NCBI GenBank assembly: GCA_030407085.1
Contig: CM059582.1
Location: 137,757,001-137,821,000, forward strand
Source of the DNA: Trichopria drosophilae
Lineage: Eukaryota > Arthropoda > Insecta > Hymenoptera > Diapriidae
DNA length: 64,000 nucleotides
Direction of reading: 5' to 3'
Shown: positions 39,092-49,090 of the stretch, in pieces
How positions within the stretch are numbered: position 1 is the stretch's first letter
How the letters are laid out: every line of letters starts with the position of its first letter
The notes under the pieces: model-generated
Told to the model about the DNA's origin: nothing
The model's database searches: none
The model's input: only the letters and a program-made list of their open reading frames with translations
Made by a program: the position numbers and the translations under genes

Positions 39092-41983
39092 GTGCGTGAC
39101 TGTAAATCCGGAGATAACATTATAAATCCACCTGTACCTGTCATTTCTGTTAATAATAATGTCAAATTATGCCACATTAATGTACAATCTTTAGGCTCCA
39201 TCAACAAGTTTTCATTATTTACCGAATTTTTTGCAACAAATTTCTTCCATGTTATTTTGCTTACAGAAACTTGGTTCAATTCTTTTCACTTAGATTCACA
39301 ATTTAATTTAAAAAATTATGTTCTACTGAGAAATGACAGGGAGGGAAAACGTGGTGGTGGAGTTGCTGCGTATATACATAGTTCTCTAAGACCAACTGTG
39401 CTATTTGCATCCAAATTTGTTTTGAATGAACCTGAATATATGTTTATTGATCTAAAATTAGACCAGAGCACAAAAATTTTGCTATCTGTCATCTATAGAG
39501 CTCCCGCCACTTCTTACTTCAATAACTTCGAAGACTCGCTAATGAGGTACAGTCACGCGTATAAGGACATTATAATATTTGGTGATCTGAATATCGACCT
39601 ACTCAAAAACAATTCAGCTACATCGCACCTTCGTGGGTTTGCTTCAGGCAGTGGTCTTTCCATTATCCCCTATCACTCGACCCATCATAGCAACTTTTCT
39701 GATACATGGATCGACCATTGCTTGGTGCTGGACCCCACCAAGGTGACTCATCACGATCAAATGGCTACCCCTTTTGTTACAGGCCATGATCTAATATCTA
39801 TCGAATATGGTATCAAGGCGACGACTCCATCTGAGGGTATTATCATGTACAGGAACTACAATCGAATCAATGTAAACGATCTGTTGGCAGACCTAGATAG
39901 TAAAGATTGGTCAAACTTTCTTACTATACCGGATATTAACGAGTCATGCAATTTTTTTAGCGATACATTAAAATCTGCACTAAATGATCATGCCCCTTTA
40001 CATTCTCTTAGACCTAAAGGCTCAACTGCCCCTTGGCTCACTCCGGAATTGAAAAGAATGCGAATTCAATATAATTCTTTGATTTCTGCAGCTAGACGTA
40101 CGCGAGACTCTCGGATCAAATCGCGATTAACATCCTTCCGGAAGACCTATAGGCAACTATTGTCAGTGACGAGAGATAATTATTACGCCTCTAGGCTAAG
40201 TGAAATATCTGATCCTAAAAGATTATGGAGAGAGCTACGAGGAATGGGCTTGGTCAAACCCAAAATTGATGAATCCTCTCTCTGCTGCCCTGTAGACGAG
40301 ATTAATGCTTACTCAGCATCTTTATCTCTGGGTTGCGTGGATGCATTAAGCCTTGATCTCTCTTCGGACATTCTACATCCTGATTTCTTGGACGATCGCC
40401 TATTCTTTACACACATTACACCAGAAATACTACGTAGACATTTTATGCGAATAACATCGGAAGCGAAAGGTGTGGATGAACTTTCAAGAACATTCCTGCT
40501 GAAATGCTTACCGGCTATCTTTCCTTATATGCTGCATTTATTTAATCAATCTTTTCAGACATCCTCCTTTCCGTCTTTATGGAAACATTCCTTGGTGACG
40601 CCAATCAAAAAAGTAAATTCACCGACGAGTCCCTCTGATTGCAGACTATCTATCTTGTGCATGCCTTCAAAAATACTAGAAAGAGTTGTGTACGAGCAGA
40701 TCACCGAATTTTTAACCAGTAGAAGCTGGTTCGATCCACACCAATCGGGGTTCCGAAAACTTCACAGCACTCAGACTGCCCTGCTGTATGTTACGGAGGA
40801 AATTCGACTGGAAATTGATGAGGGTATGGTCGTTGTACTAGTACTTTTTGATTTTAGCAAAGCTTTTGATCTTGTCGACCACGCCCTATTACTGCAAAAG
40901 ATGAGGGCAGCTGGCTTTTCCAACTCAGTCATCACGTGGTTTGCATCATACCTCGGGGGACGCTTTCAGGCAGTTCGTGGGCCAAATGGAGATACCTCAT
41001 CATGGCTGCCAGTGAGGGCTGGAGTGCCTCAGGGATCAGTCCTAGGGCCCCTTCTTTTCTCGCTCTTTATTAATGACTTGCCCTCCTGCCTGCAACATAC
41101 ACTCCATGCGATATTCGCGGATGATACGCAGATATTCTTGAAATGTCGCCCTGAAGACATTGACTCAGGCGTGCAGAAAATCTCATCTGATGTGCTGTCA
41201 TTCACCAACTGGGCTGATCGGAATAAGCTCAAGATCAACTTAGACAAAACTAAGGCTATGCTTATCGGTGGCTCACGCAATATCAGGCAAATGAATATCA
41301 ATGGTATGCCTCAAATTATTATCCACGGGCAACCCTTATCTTGGACTGTAAGTGCTAAGAACCTTGGACTTCACATCGACCAAACACTATCTTGGAGCGA
41401 ACATGTTGTACAGATGTCTCGTAAGGTGTCTGGTACAATACGGCAGCTTTATTACAGCAAGACTGCTCTATCTGAAAAACTGCGGCGCCAATTGATTACT
41501 TCGCTGGTACTCCCCTACTTTGATTATTGTGCTGCGGTCTATAATGCCATCGACACCAAACTAAAACTAAAGATTGAACGAATGCTTAATGCCTCCATTC
41601 GCTTCATTTACGGGATCCGGAAGTTCGAACACATCACCAGATATCGGCGTAGACTATGTTGGCTAACCGCGGAAAATCGCAGATTATATACGATCGGATG
41701 CCTGACTTATCGGCTCGTCTACTATAAAAAACCTCACTACCTTTACCAACGCTATCTTTGGCGACGTGATATTATCTCCCGTGAGCTTCGGCCTGGGGGA
41801 GCAATATTACGAATACCTGCCCATCGAACAGCTGTATGTGCGCACTCTTTTATTATTACTTCTAGCAAATTATGGAACTTACTTCCTCGCAATATTTCCG
41901 ATAGTGCTACCTTGCAGATATTTAAGAGTAGATTTTACGAATATCTAATGGAAGCTGATAAGTCCGACCGCAAGGTGCTTTAG
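39092..41983 (+). CDS. LINE ORF2: endonuclease-reverse transcriptase
   Basis: About 963 codons in the same frame as ORF1. There is no ATG near the beginning (the first in-frame Met is deep in the endonuclease), so it needs UGA read-through, reinitiation at a non-AUG such as the GTG at 39092, or another mechanism. Endonuclease: LCHINVQSLG, LLTETWF, IIFGDLNIDLL, TWIDHCLV. RT: LFDFSKAFDLVDH (motif A, about residue 585), GVPQGSVLGPLLFSLFINDL (B), IFADDTQIF (C, about 674), then the thumb and a C-terminal region ending SDRKVL. No internal stop. It nicks the target and primes reverse transcription. Confidence 0.92.
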   Translation: MRDCKSGDNIINPPVPVISVNNNVKLCHINVQSLGSINKFSLFTEFFATNFFHVILLTETWFNSFHLDSQFNLKNYVLLRNDREGKRGGGVAAYIHSSLRPTVLFASKFVLNEPEYMFIDLKLDQSTKILLSVIYRAPATSYFNNFEDSLMRYSHAYKDIIIFGDLNIDLLKNNSATSHLRGFASGSGLSIIPYHSTHHSNFSDTWIDHCLVLDPTKVTHHDQMATPFVTGHDLISIEYGIKATTPSEGIIMYRNYNRINVNDLLADLDSKDWSNFLTIPDINESCNFFSDTLKSALNDHAPLHSLRPKGSTAPWLTPELKRMRIQYNSLISAARRTRDSRIKSRLTSFRKTYRQLLSVTRDNYYASRLSEISDPKRLWRELRGMGLVKPKIDESSLCCPVDEINAYSASLSLGCVDALSLDLSSDILHPDFLDDRLFFTHITPEILRRHFMRITSEAKGVDELSRTFLLKCLPAIFPYMLHLFNQSFQTSSFPSLWKHSLVTPIKKVNSPTSPSDCRLSILCMPSKILERVVYEQITEFLTSRSWFDPHQSGFRKLHSTQTALLYVTEEIRLEIDEGMVVVLVLFDFSKAFDLVDHALLLQKMRAAGFSNSVITWFASYLGGRFQAVRGPNGDTSSWLPVRAGVPQGSVLGPLLFSLFINDLPSCLQHTLHAIFADDTQIFLKCRPEDIDSGVQKISSDVLSFTNWADRNKLKINLDKTKAMLIGGSRNIRQMNINGMPQIIIHGQPLSWTVSAKNLGLHIDQTLSWSEHVVQMSRKVSGTIRQLYYSKTALSEKLRRQLITSLVLPYFDYCAAVYNAIDTKLKLKIERMLNASIRFIYGIRKFEHITRYRRRLCWLTAENRRLYTIGCLTYRLVYYKKPHYLYQRYLWRRDIISRELRPGGAILRIPAHRTAVCAHSFIITSSKLWNLLPRNISDSATLQIFKSRFYEYLMEADKSDRKVL

Positions 41984-42307
41984 GCAATTTCAATCGTGTT
42001 AATTCGTCTTAGTATTAGTTTAATGTACTACTGTATTCGACTTGAATTTCGCTATAATTGTTACTCAGACATTAGATATAACTGTTATTTAGCTATTAAA
42101 ACTAATCGTTATTCTACATAACTTTTCGCGATTGGTAATGTGATTGTTAGTTTCTACCTAATTTTAAGCCTTGCCGTAAGACGTGTAACTCTCGCCTGAA
42201 CACATTGTCAGCAACTTTGTTAACTGTCATATGTATACATGAATGGTTGGCTGAAGGGAGATTTTCTCCCGTGCCATTAATAAATTTAATCTAATCTAAT
42301 CTAATCT

Positions 42308-43171
42308 AAGTATTAGAAACCTTTTTAAATGGTCTAAAACCCGAAATAGAAATTAGATTAACTAACGAGTTATTCCAAAATTTATCTGCAGCTGTACAAA
42401 AAGCGATCCAAATAGAAAAAAGAATGAAAATCACAAATAATATAAGAGGTACAACTCACGAAAATTTATTAGAAAAACAAAAAACACAAAAAATTAGAAT
42501 GGTACATAAAAACGAAACAGTATGTCAAATATGCAAAAAAACAGGACATACCGCAGACATATGTTGTTTTAGAAATAATAAACCTGATACTAGTACACCA
42601 GAAACTAATTATCAAAATTTCCAACCTCGAAACAACCAAAATTTCCAACCACGAAACAATCAAAATTTCCTACCTCGAAACAATGAAAATTTCCAACCTC
42701 GAAACAACCAAAATTTCCAACCGCAAAAATTTTCAAAATTTCCAACGTAATTATCCAAATTCTCAACAAAGAAGTTGTAAAACACCGAATTATCAAAACA
42801 ATACTAGACAAAATTTTCAAAATAAAAATTACCCAGGAAACTACTCAAATATAGTTCCACAAAATAATTATGAATCCCAAACAAACTATCAAAATTTTCC
42901 ACAAAGAACGAACTTGAATACGCCTAGGCAAAACAACAGGCAAAACATCTCGCAACCTAAACCTAAACCCTTATGCAAATACTGCAATAACGTAGGTCAT
43001 TGGGTAGAAGAATGTCGGCAGTTGAGAAATCAAAATTTAATTAACAACACTAGAGCGTCAAATCTTCAATTTTCGGGAAACGCCAAGAGTCTCCCCAATA
43101 CTGGCGCGCACCAGGAGACTCCACACAAGCGCCAAGTCAATATAATGCAAACGTCAGAAAACGAGAACTAA
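42308..43171 (+). pseudogene. gypsy-type gag, C-terminal part with zinc knuckles
   Basis: Resumes the gag frame after the LINE (LETFLNGLKPEIEIRL ... QKAIQIEKRM). First knuckle CQICKKTGHTADIC (CX2CX4HX4C), then Asn/Gln/Phe-rich repeats (NFQPRNNQ, five copies) in which one base shift moves the frame near 42725-42745. The second knuckle is CKYCNNVGHWVEEC. Gag ends at 43171. The pol frame that follows is -1 relative to this frame, as expected for gag-pol frameshifting. Confidence 0.8.
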
Positions 43172-43233
43172 AAACTATTAAATTAAACAAGAATGACGTT
43201 CCAACTATAACAATAAACTGAGAAGACCTAATC

Positions 43234-43839
43234 ATGAACCTAAAAGGCATAACGGAGCACCCGGTAATAACGAAAGGTATCGTGTCACTACGGATACTAG
43301 GATGCGAAACACAATTTCATTTAGTTAACGACGATTTCCCAATAGATTCAGCAGGCATACTCGGGTCGGAATTCTTTCGCGATAACAGGACAAATATTAG
43401 CTACGAAAACGATTTCATCCAATGGGGAGATAATAAAATCTACTTTGACGTAGAATCAATCATAGTACCATCAAAATCAGTATCAACATTTTTTATCAAT
43501 ATTGAGAACAAAGAAATACAGTATGGATACGTTCCTAAACTTAACGTAATGGAAGGCGTATTCTTAGGAGATGCAATAGTTAAAAACAATAACGGAAAAG
43601 GATTTTTACAAATATACAACACAACTAATAAACAAATGGAATTGGAAATCCCGACTTTAACAATAGACGAATTAGATAAGGATTTTGAAATCATCAAACA
43701 AACATCAGAATCTAAACAGAAAAGTATAATTAAAAATAAGAAGAAATTCGACAAAATTAAAAACAAAGAAATAGAAAAAATAAACTTAATGATGAAACAT
43801 TTACCACAAACCACCTCTTCTTCAATACAAGGAAATTAA
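43234..43839 (+). pseudogene. pol N-terminal region: retropepsin-domain remnant without active site
   Basis: Contains GIVSLRILGCETQFHLVNDD, FPIDSAGILGSEFFRDN and YGYVPKLNVMEGVFLGDAIV. These match the C-terminal half of errantivirus-type aspartic protease regions and the following linker. The D-T/S-G active-site segment that should precede it (about 43190-43230) is missing, and a TGA at 43219 splits the frame. The 3' part is Lys-rich (KQKSIIKNKKKFDKIKNKEI). The deletion would abolish polyprotein processing. Confidence 0.7.
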
Positions 43840-43909
43840 GATCAGTACAACGAAAATATAAAACAACTACTATTGATAAAATTAAATAACAAAAACACCA
43901 AACCTAACA

Positions 43910-44408
43910 AATACAATGAATATGAGAAAAATAAAAATGAAAATGAATATAATGAAAATAATGAATATAATGAATATAATGAAAATAATGAATATAGTGA
44001 AAATGAATATAATGAAAATAATGAAAATAATGAATATAATGAAAATGAAAATAATAAAAATGAAAATGAAAACGAATATAATAAAAATGAAAATGAAAAC
44101 GAATATAATAAAAATGAAAATAAAAATGAAAATAAAAATGAATATAATAAAAATGAAAATGAATATAATGAAAATGAAAACGAATATAATAAAAATGAAA
44201 ATAAAAATGAATATAATAAAAATGAAAATGAATATAATGAAAATGAAAACGAATATAATAAAAATGAAAATAAAAATGAATATAATAAAAATGAAAATGA
44301 ATATAATGAAAATGAAAACGAATATAATAAAAATGAAAATGAAAATGAAAATGAAAACGAATATAATAAAAATGAAAATAAAAATGAATATAATAAAAAT
44401 GAAAATGA
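43910..44408 (+). repeat. AAT/GAA-rich minisatellite coding for Asn/Glu/Lys/Tyr repeats
   Basis: About 500 bp of units such as AATGAAAATGAATATAATAA, giving (NENEYNKNE)-type protein repeats of about 165 residues in the pol frame. It continues after the solo LTR at 45862-45990 (NENNEYNDEYNENYG). Two frames stay open because units are multiples of three. Confidence 0.9.
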
Positions 44409-44412
44409 ATAT

Positions 44413-45857
44413 TATAAAGTTAGTTTTCCCGAATAGGAAAAAAGGGTTATAAAAAAATTGAATGACTCAAATTGACTCGACTATTCTCTATATTTCTCGC
44501 AACAACAGAAAAAGGGGGCATTACAGAACTGCGCCAAGGGCGGCTGAACAATAAAAAGGGTCCGGAATCACGCGACAGGAAAATTATTTCCGAAATGACC
44601 GGAACGAACGGGGCACAAAGTCAAAAGGGGGCAACGGTACTCACGAAAAACTCAATTGTCTATGTGGGACGGCGACTTCCTCGTCCAGGGTGGCTGAAAT
44701 GATATGAAGGTTGGTGGTCCAAAATTTGCAGTCCACAGGATGGGCAGCCCAATGAACTGGCTTCCACGTCCACTTAACCACTCACTGGCACTTAAAGTTC
44801 GGTTTTCTTCCAAGTTCGTTTTCTTATCTCGCGCACGTCGAAATTCCGTCCGTGTAGTTTCGAGTACTGATCACGAATGTGTCGGGGCTCGCGCCGGAAT
44901 TTCCGAGTCCTGGAAAGAGACGGACAGGATGTCGTCTCTCCGTTTTTTATGAAGACTGTTTTGGGGCGGCGTTACATTGGAAATGCGGCATCAGGTCTGC
45001 CGTTGGGTTGTGCCGAGAGACGACTGTCAACTCGGACCTGAAATGGTGGAGGCAACGAAAGTTGCCATACGTGCAAGGAGGCACGCACGAAAAGAGGGGG
45101 AGAGAGTAAGACGGACGCAGCGAATGCTGCTTGAGTCCGACAGAGAGAGGGGCCTGCAAATTACAGGCGAGCGAAAGAAGGGGCATCGGCGCGCGGGCAT
45201 GGAGCGTCCGATTGTCGTTCGAACGACTTGGGACGGCTGGCAAGTGCGTAGACGGGGTGGGGAACCTGAAGAGGACATCGGTTCCTTGCATGTCGCGGTT
45301 GCGACGAACGTCGCGGCGAAGATGCCGCATGGAAAAAATCCCGCGGGGTGGGGGGGGGGGGCGGGGAGGTCTCGTGCGTCCAAAACGGGGGGTGGGTTTT
45401 GCCCGACCGAGGCGAACGGCTAGCGGAGCAATCGCCATGGTGGGGATGGAAAAAATGGGAACGGGCTCTAGTGCGTCAAGGCGACGATCGTTGGAGCACC
45501 GATTCCTTAGCTTGGTGGTATGTGAGGGGCAAAAGGGGGGAAGAGGCTCGCGCATCGAAGGTGTGAGCGAAGAGTTCTCACACGAGCGGACGCTTCGTCG
45601 AGAGTTGGACATTTGCCGTTCAACCGCTGCAATTGCAGTTGACGGACTAGTAGTGGGAGGTGAGAGGAGAGGATGTATCTTTTTGAGTAGGGGAAGCGAT
45701 TCGGTCTCTGACGTCCTACGATCCGCGGCGATTCAGGATGTCTGCGTATCCTGCTGACTTGCTACTGCGCGGCTTAGTCGTAGTCCACTGTTCCTGTTCT
45801 CGGAAACTGGGAATTTACGGGAGGTGGAGGTGAGATCTGTAACGAAATTTCGTTACA
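44413..45857 (-). mobile_element. probable 1.45-kb solo LTR
   Basis: A GC-rich segment sharply different from its AT-rich host, flanked by ATAT (44409-44412 and 45858-45861). On the minus strand it begins with the 20-bp palindrome TGTAACGAAATTTCGTTACA. The minisatellite resumes in place on the far side. No integrase/RT inside. The right edge is clear; the left edge (TATAAAG) is not a canonical CA and may be a few bases off. Long frames on both strands are GC artefacts. Confidence 0.6.
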
Positions 45858-46314
45858 ATATAATGAAAATGAAAATAATGAATATAATGATGAATATAAT
45901 GAAAATTATGGATTCTACGAATACGAATCATACGAATACAATGAAAGTAATGAATATAATGAACATGACGGTAATGCAACCGATAACCATTATGAAATTG
46001 AAAATAAAATAAAATACACAGATCAAGACTCGATAGACAGGTCTGTCAGTTCTTATAAAAAGGGAACAATAAACTGGGATAAAAACCTTGTAGGTAAATC
46101 CCCTCAATTACAAAAAAATTCGACAAATAACATTTCTCAAATTAAAAGAGACAAGACATCGAACAATTTAATAAAAACCAGAGAAACCAACTACAACGAA
46201 AAAGATATATTTTTAACATATACGGAGTTCTTAAAAGAAAAATAAATACTAGGGGCAACGACACCCAAAGCAACAGGTATTAGTCAAGAAATCATCTTAC
46301 ACACCATAAAACAG

Positions 46315-46989
46315 ATGAAAAGGGCAGCAAAAATTAAAAATCTCTTACGTTTACAACACTTAAACCGAGAAGAAACCGAGAGTGTAGAAAGACTCATAAA
46401 TACTCACGCAGACGTCTTTCACTTACCTGACGAACCCTTAGGTTTTACGCACCTTATTAAACACAAAATTTCGACTACGGATGACATCCCAATCAATACT
46501 AAACAGTATAGATTTCCACCAATTCACACAGAAGAAATAAATAAACAAGTTAAAGAACAATTGGATACAGGAATAATAAAACCTTCAGATTCACCCTATA
46601 ATACTCCAATATGGATAGTACCGAATAAAGCCGACAGTCAAGGAAATGAAATAAGAGATGGAGAATGGTACTTGACTTCAGAAAATTGAATGACAAATCA
46701 ATCGGAGATTCCTACCCAATTCCTAACATTGTTGACATTTTGGACCAATTAGGCGGTGCTAAATATTTTTCAGTATTCGATCTAGCTTCTGGCTTTCTCC
46801 AAATTAAAATGGACGAAAACGATTCACACAAAACAGCATTTTCTACGCCACATGGGCATTACGAGTTCCATAGAATGCCGTTTGGTTTCAAAAACGCACC
46901 AGCTACATTTCAAAGGCTAATGGATATAGTATTATCAGGTTTGCAAGGCAACGAACTCTTTGTTTACCTTGATGGCTATACAGAAAATA
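46315..46989 (+). pseudogene. gypsy-type reverse transcriptase, fingers and palm, truncated
   Basis: LNREETESVERLINTHADVF, then GIIKPSDSPYNTPIWIVPNK (fingers), with a frame change near 46675 in GEWYLTS/MVLDFRKLND. Then FSVFDLASGFLQIKMDEND (motif A, catalytic D), FHRMPFGFKNAPATFQRLMD (motif B) and FVYLDG at about 46960-46976, where the family has YLDD. The second catalytic Asp is replaced exactly where the sequence jumps to unrelated residues, so thumb, connection and RNase H are deleted. The copy is catalytically dead. Confidence 0.85.
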
Positions 46990-47633
46990 CGAAATACGAA
47001 CCATATAACAAGCAACAGGATAACGGAAATATAAAAATAGAAACTAACGATGCAATACCTTTTACAAAAGAAGAATTACTATTAAAATCTAAACAAATTA
47101 CAACTGCTGAACAAATAGAAATAAATAATAATCAATCACTACGGAGAAGTACACGAAATACAAGACCACCAGATAGACTAGATATTATAAACACAAAGAA
47201 GAAAAAATCACCCACCAACAATGCACAACCATGTAGAAAACGAGGCAGACCACCAAAAAATCACCAAGTTGATTTTGATAAAATTGATTATATAGACGAA
47301 GATGGCAACATAATAACGCAAGACGTCCATGATAACGAAAATAAAGATACAAAAAACTCAGATGAATTACCCTCAGACCCTACAGAAGATAATTTTACAT
47401 TTAAACAGGATGAAGAAATAATTAATGAGAAAAACGATAACACAGATAACGATGACGAAGTTGATGATGACAGCAATGACGAAGAAGATGATGATGACGA
47501 TGATAATAATAATGAAGATAATGATGAAACAGATAACGAAATCAACGAAACAAACAACTATTATAGAAATAATCTAATAGAAATCGGAAACCAATTATAT
47601 ATGCAAAAAGATATATATAAACATATTTTCTAA
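46990..47633 (+). CDS. pol linker with AT-hook and acidic tract
   Basis: Continues in frame after the broken RT. It contains LRRSTRNTRPPDRLD, then RKRGRPPKN (an AT-hook core, RGRP), then about 90 residues dominated by Asp/Asn/Glu (47310-47575), ending in a stop at 47631. AT-hooks bind the minor groove of AT-rich DNA. Such a segment between RNase H and integrase could guide integration or chromatin association, but this is inference. It is separated from the integrase by the stop. Confidence 0.55.
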
Positions 47634-47636
47634 CTA

Positions 47637-48960
47637 CATCTGGGCAACCCTGCGACGAAGGAACAAATAAATTAAATGACATTAAGGAATTACCAAAATA
47701 CAAAAATCTAAAACTAAACGAAATTTCAGTTATCAACAAAAATAACAAATATCACATAGCACTACCAGTAACATCGGAATCAGGAGAAAGCCAATTAATA
47801 ATAGAGAGAAATATAAAAAAACTCATAAAAAAGCTCAAAAACAAAGTAAATTTACTGCAATTATCCACAATTAGCATATCAAAATCAAATGAGATAAAAG
47901 GAATTAATTGGGAAACTATCATAAAAATAATCGAAAAACAATTCAAAAACTCGAATACAAAAATGATAATATGCAATGGAAATATAATACATGCAGACAT
48001 CAAAGACCGACCGGGAATAATAAGGGAATTACACTCAACACCAATAGGAGGACATAAAGGCATCGGTAAAACTCTGAAAAGAATAAAACAACGATATTTT
48101 TGGGAAAACATGAAATGAGACATAGAAAAATTCATCCAAAATTGCAAATCTTGCCAACTAAATAAATTAACCAGAGTAAAAACTAAACAACCAATGATTA
48201 TATCAGATACTCCTAAACAAGCAATGGAGAAAATATCAATGGATATAGTAATTCCAAATAACAAAACAGAAGACGGCTATGAAAATATACTAACTATTCA
48301 AGATAACTTAACGAAATATTTGATAGCGATTCCACTAAGAAAAGCAACATCTTCAGATATCGCCGAAGCATTAGTAAAACGCTTAATAAATAGAAAACAT
48401 TTTTAACATCAAACATATAAAAACTACAGCATTTCATCCACAATCGAATGGGTCACTCGAACGTTCACACTACGTAATCAAAGAATACATTAAAAATTTT
48501 TCAAATAAATACACCGATTGGGATAAATGGTTAGAACTCGCAACTTTCTCATACAACACTAGTATCCATGAAGGAACAAAATATACCCCATTTGAACTAA
48601 TGTTTGGAAGAATAGCCAAATTACCGTCTCAAAAAGCTATAAAAGATACTACCCAAATAACGTACAGTGACTACATTCAACAGTTAGCTACCAAATTATA
48701 TGACACACAAGAACACGCAAGAAAAAAACAAATATCTGCAAAAGCTACAAAAAACCAAATATCTGTAAAATTGGAAATAGGAAATTTAGTATTTTTACAA
48801 AAAAAATCATAAAACCAGTAAACTAGATGATGAATATCAAGGTCCTTTCGAAGTTTTACAAGTGTTTAAAAATGGAAACGTTAAAATTAAAATAAAAAAT
48901 GAGGAAAGAATAGTACACCCAAATAGGCTTAAAATTTCCAAAATAAGAAGTAATAAATAG
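47637..48960 (+). pseudogene. gypsy-type integrase with core deletion
   Basis: The frame after 47637 gives a linker, then the HHCC zinc domain: HSTPIGGHKGIGKTLKRIKQ, WENMK (TGA at 48118) and CKSCQLNK. The core begins with ISMDIVIPNN (first catalytic Asp). Between VKRLINR (about 48390) and IKTTAFHPQSNGSLERSH (48420; E is the third catalytic residue) the segment with the second catalytic Asp is missing. The C-terminal domain follows (NTSIHEGTKYTPFELMFG; EYQGPFEVLQVF) with a stop near 48810, and ends at 48958-48960. Non-functional. Confidence 0.85.
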
Positions 48961-49090
48961 ACGAATTATCCTCATTTTTCTCCATGACATAAAACAATAA
49001 ATAAATAATAATCTTCTCCAAACAGAGAAAAGAAAACAAGCAAGCAAAATTTGCAAACTTCAAGAATAAACAGCAAAATAGATACACCAA

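Larger units (their letters stand above)
37705..42307 (+). mobile_element. near full-length CR1/L2-like LINE inserted in gag
   Basis: 4,603 bp flanked by the 6-bp duplication AAGTAT (37699-37704 and 42308-42313). It has a 5' UTR, two long intact ORFs and a 3' end made of TAATC repeats (42284-42307) instead of poly-A, as in CR1/L2-type elements. Youngest-looking autonomous element in the window. Confidence 0.92.

Noticed and set aside
43916..44452. Met/Lys/Ile repeat protein in a second frame
   Set aside because: Out-of-frame reading of the AAT/GAA minisatellite; the pol frame gives the Asn/Glu version.
44704..45757. Several long overlapping frames on both strands (up to 221 codons)
   Set aside because: They lie in the GC-rich solo LTR; composition suppresses stops on all frames and no domain is visible.
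47288..47557. Poly-Ser minus-strand ORF
   Set aside because: Antisense shadow of the Asp/Asn-rich pol segment.
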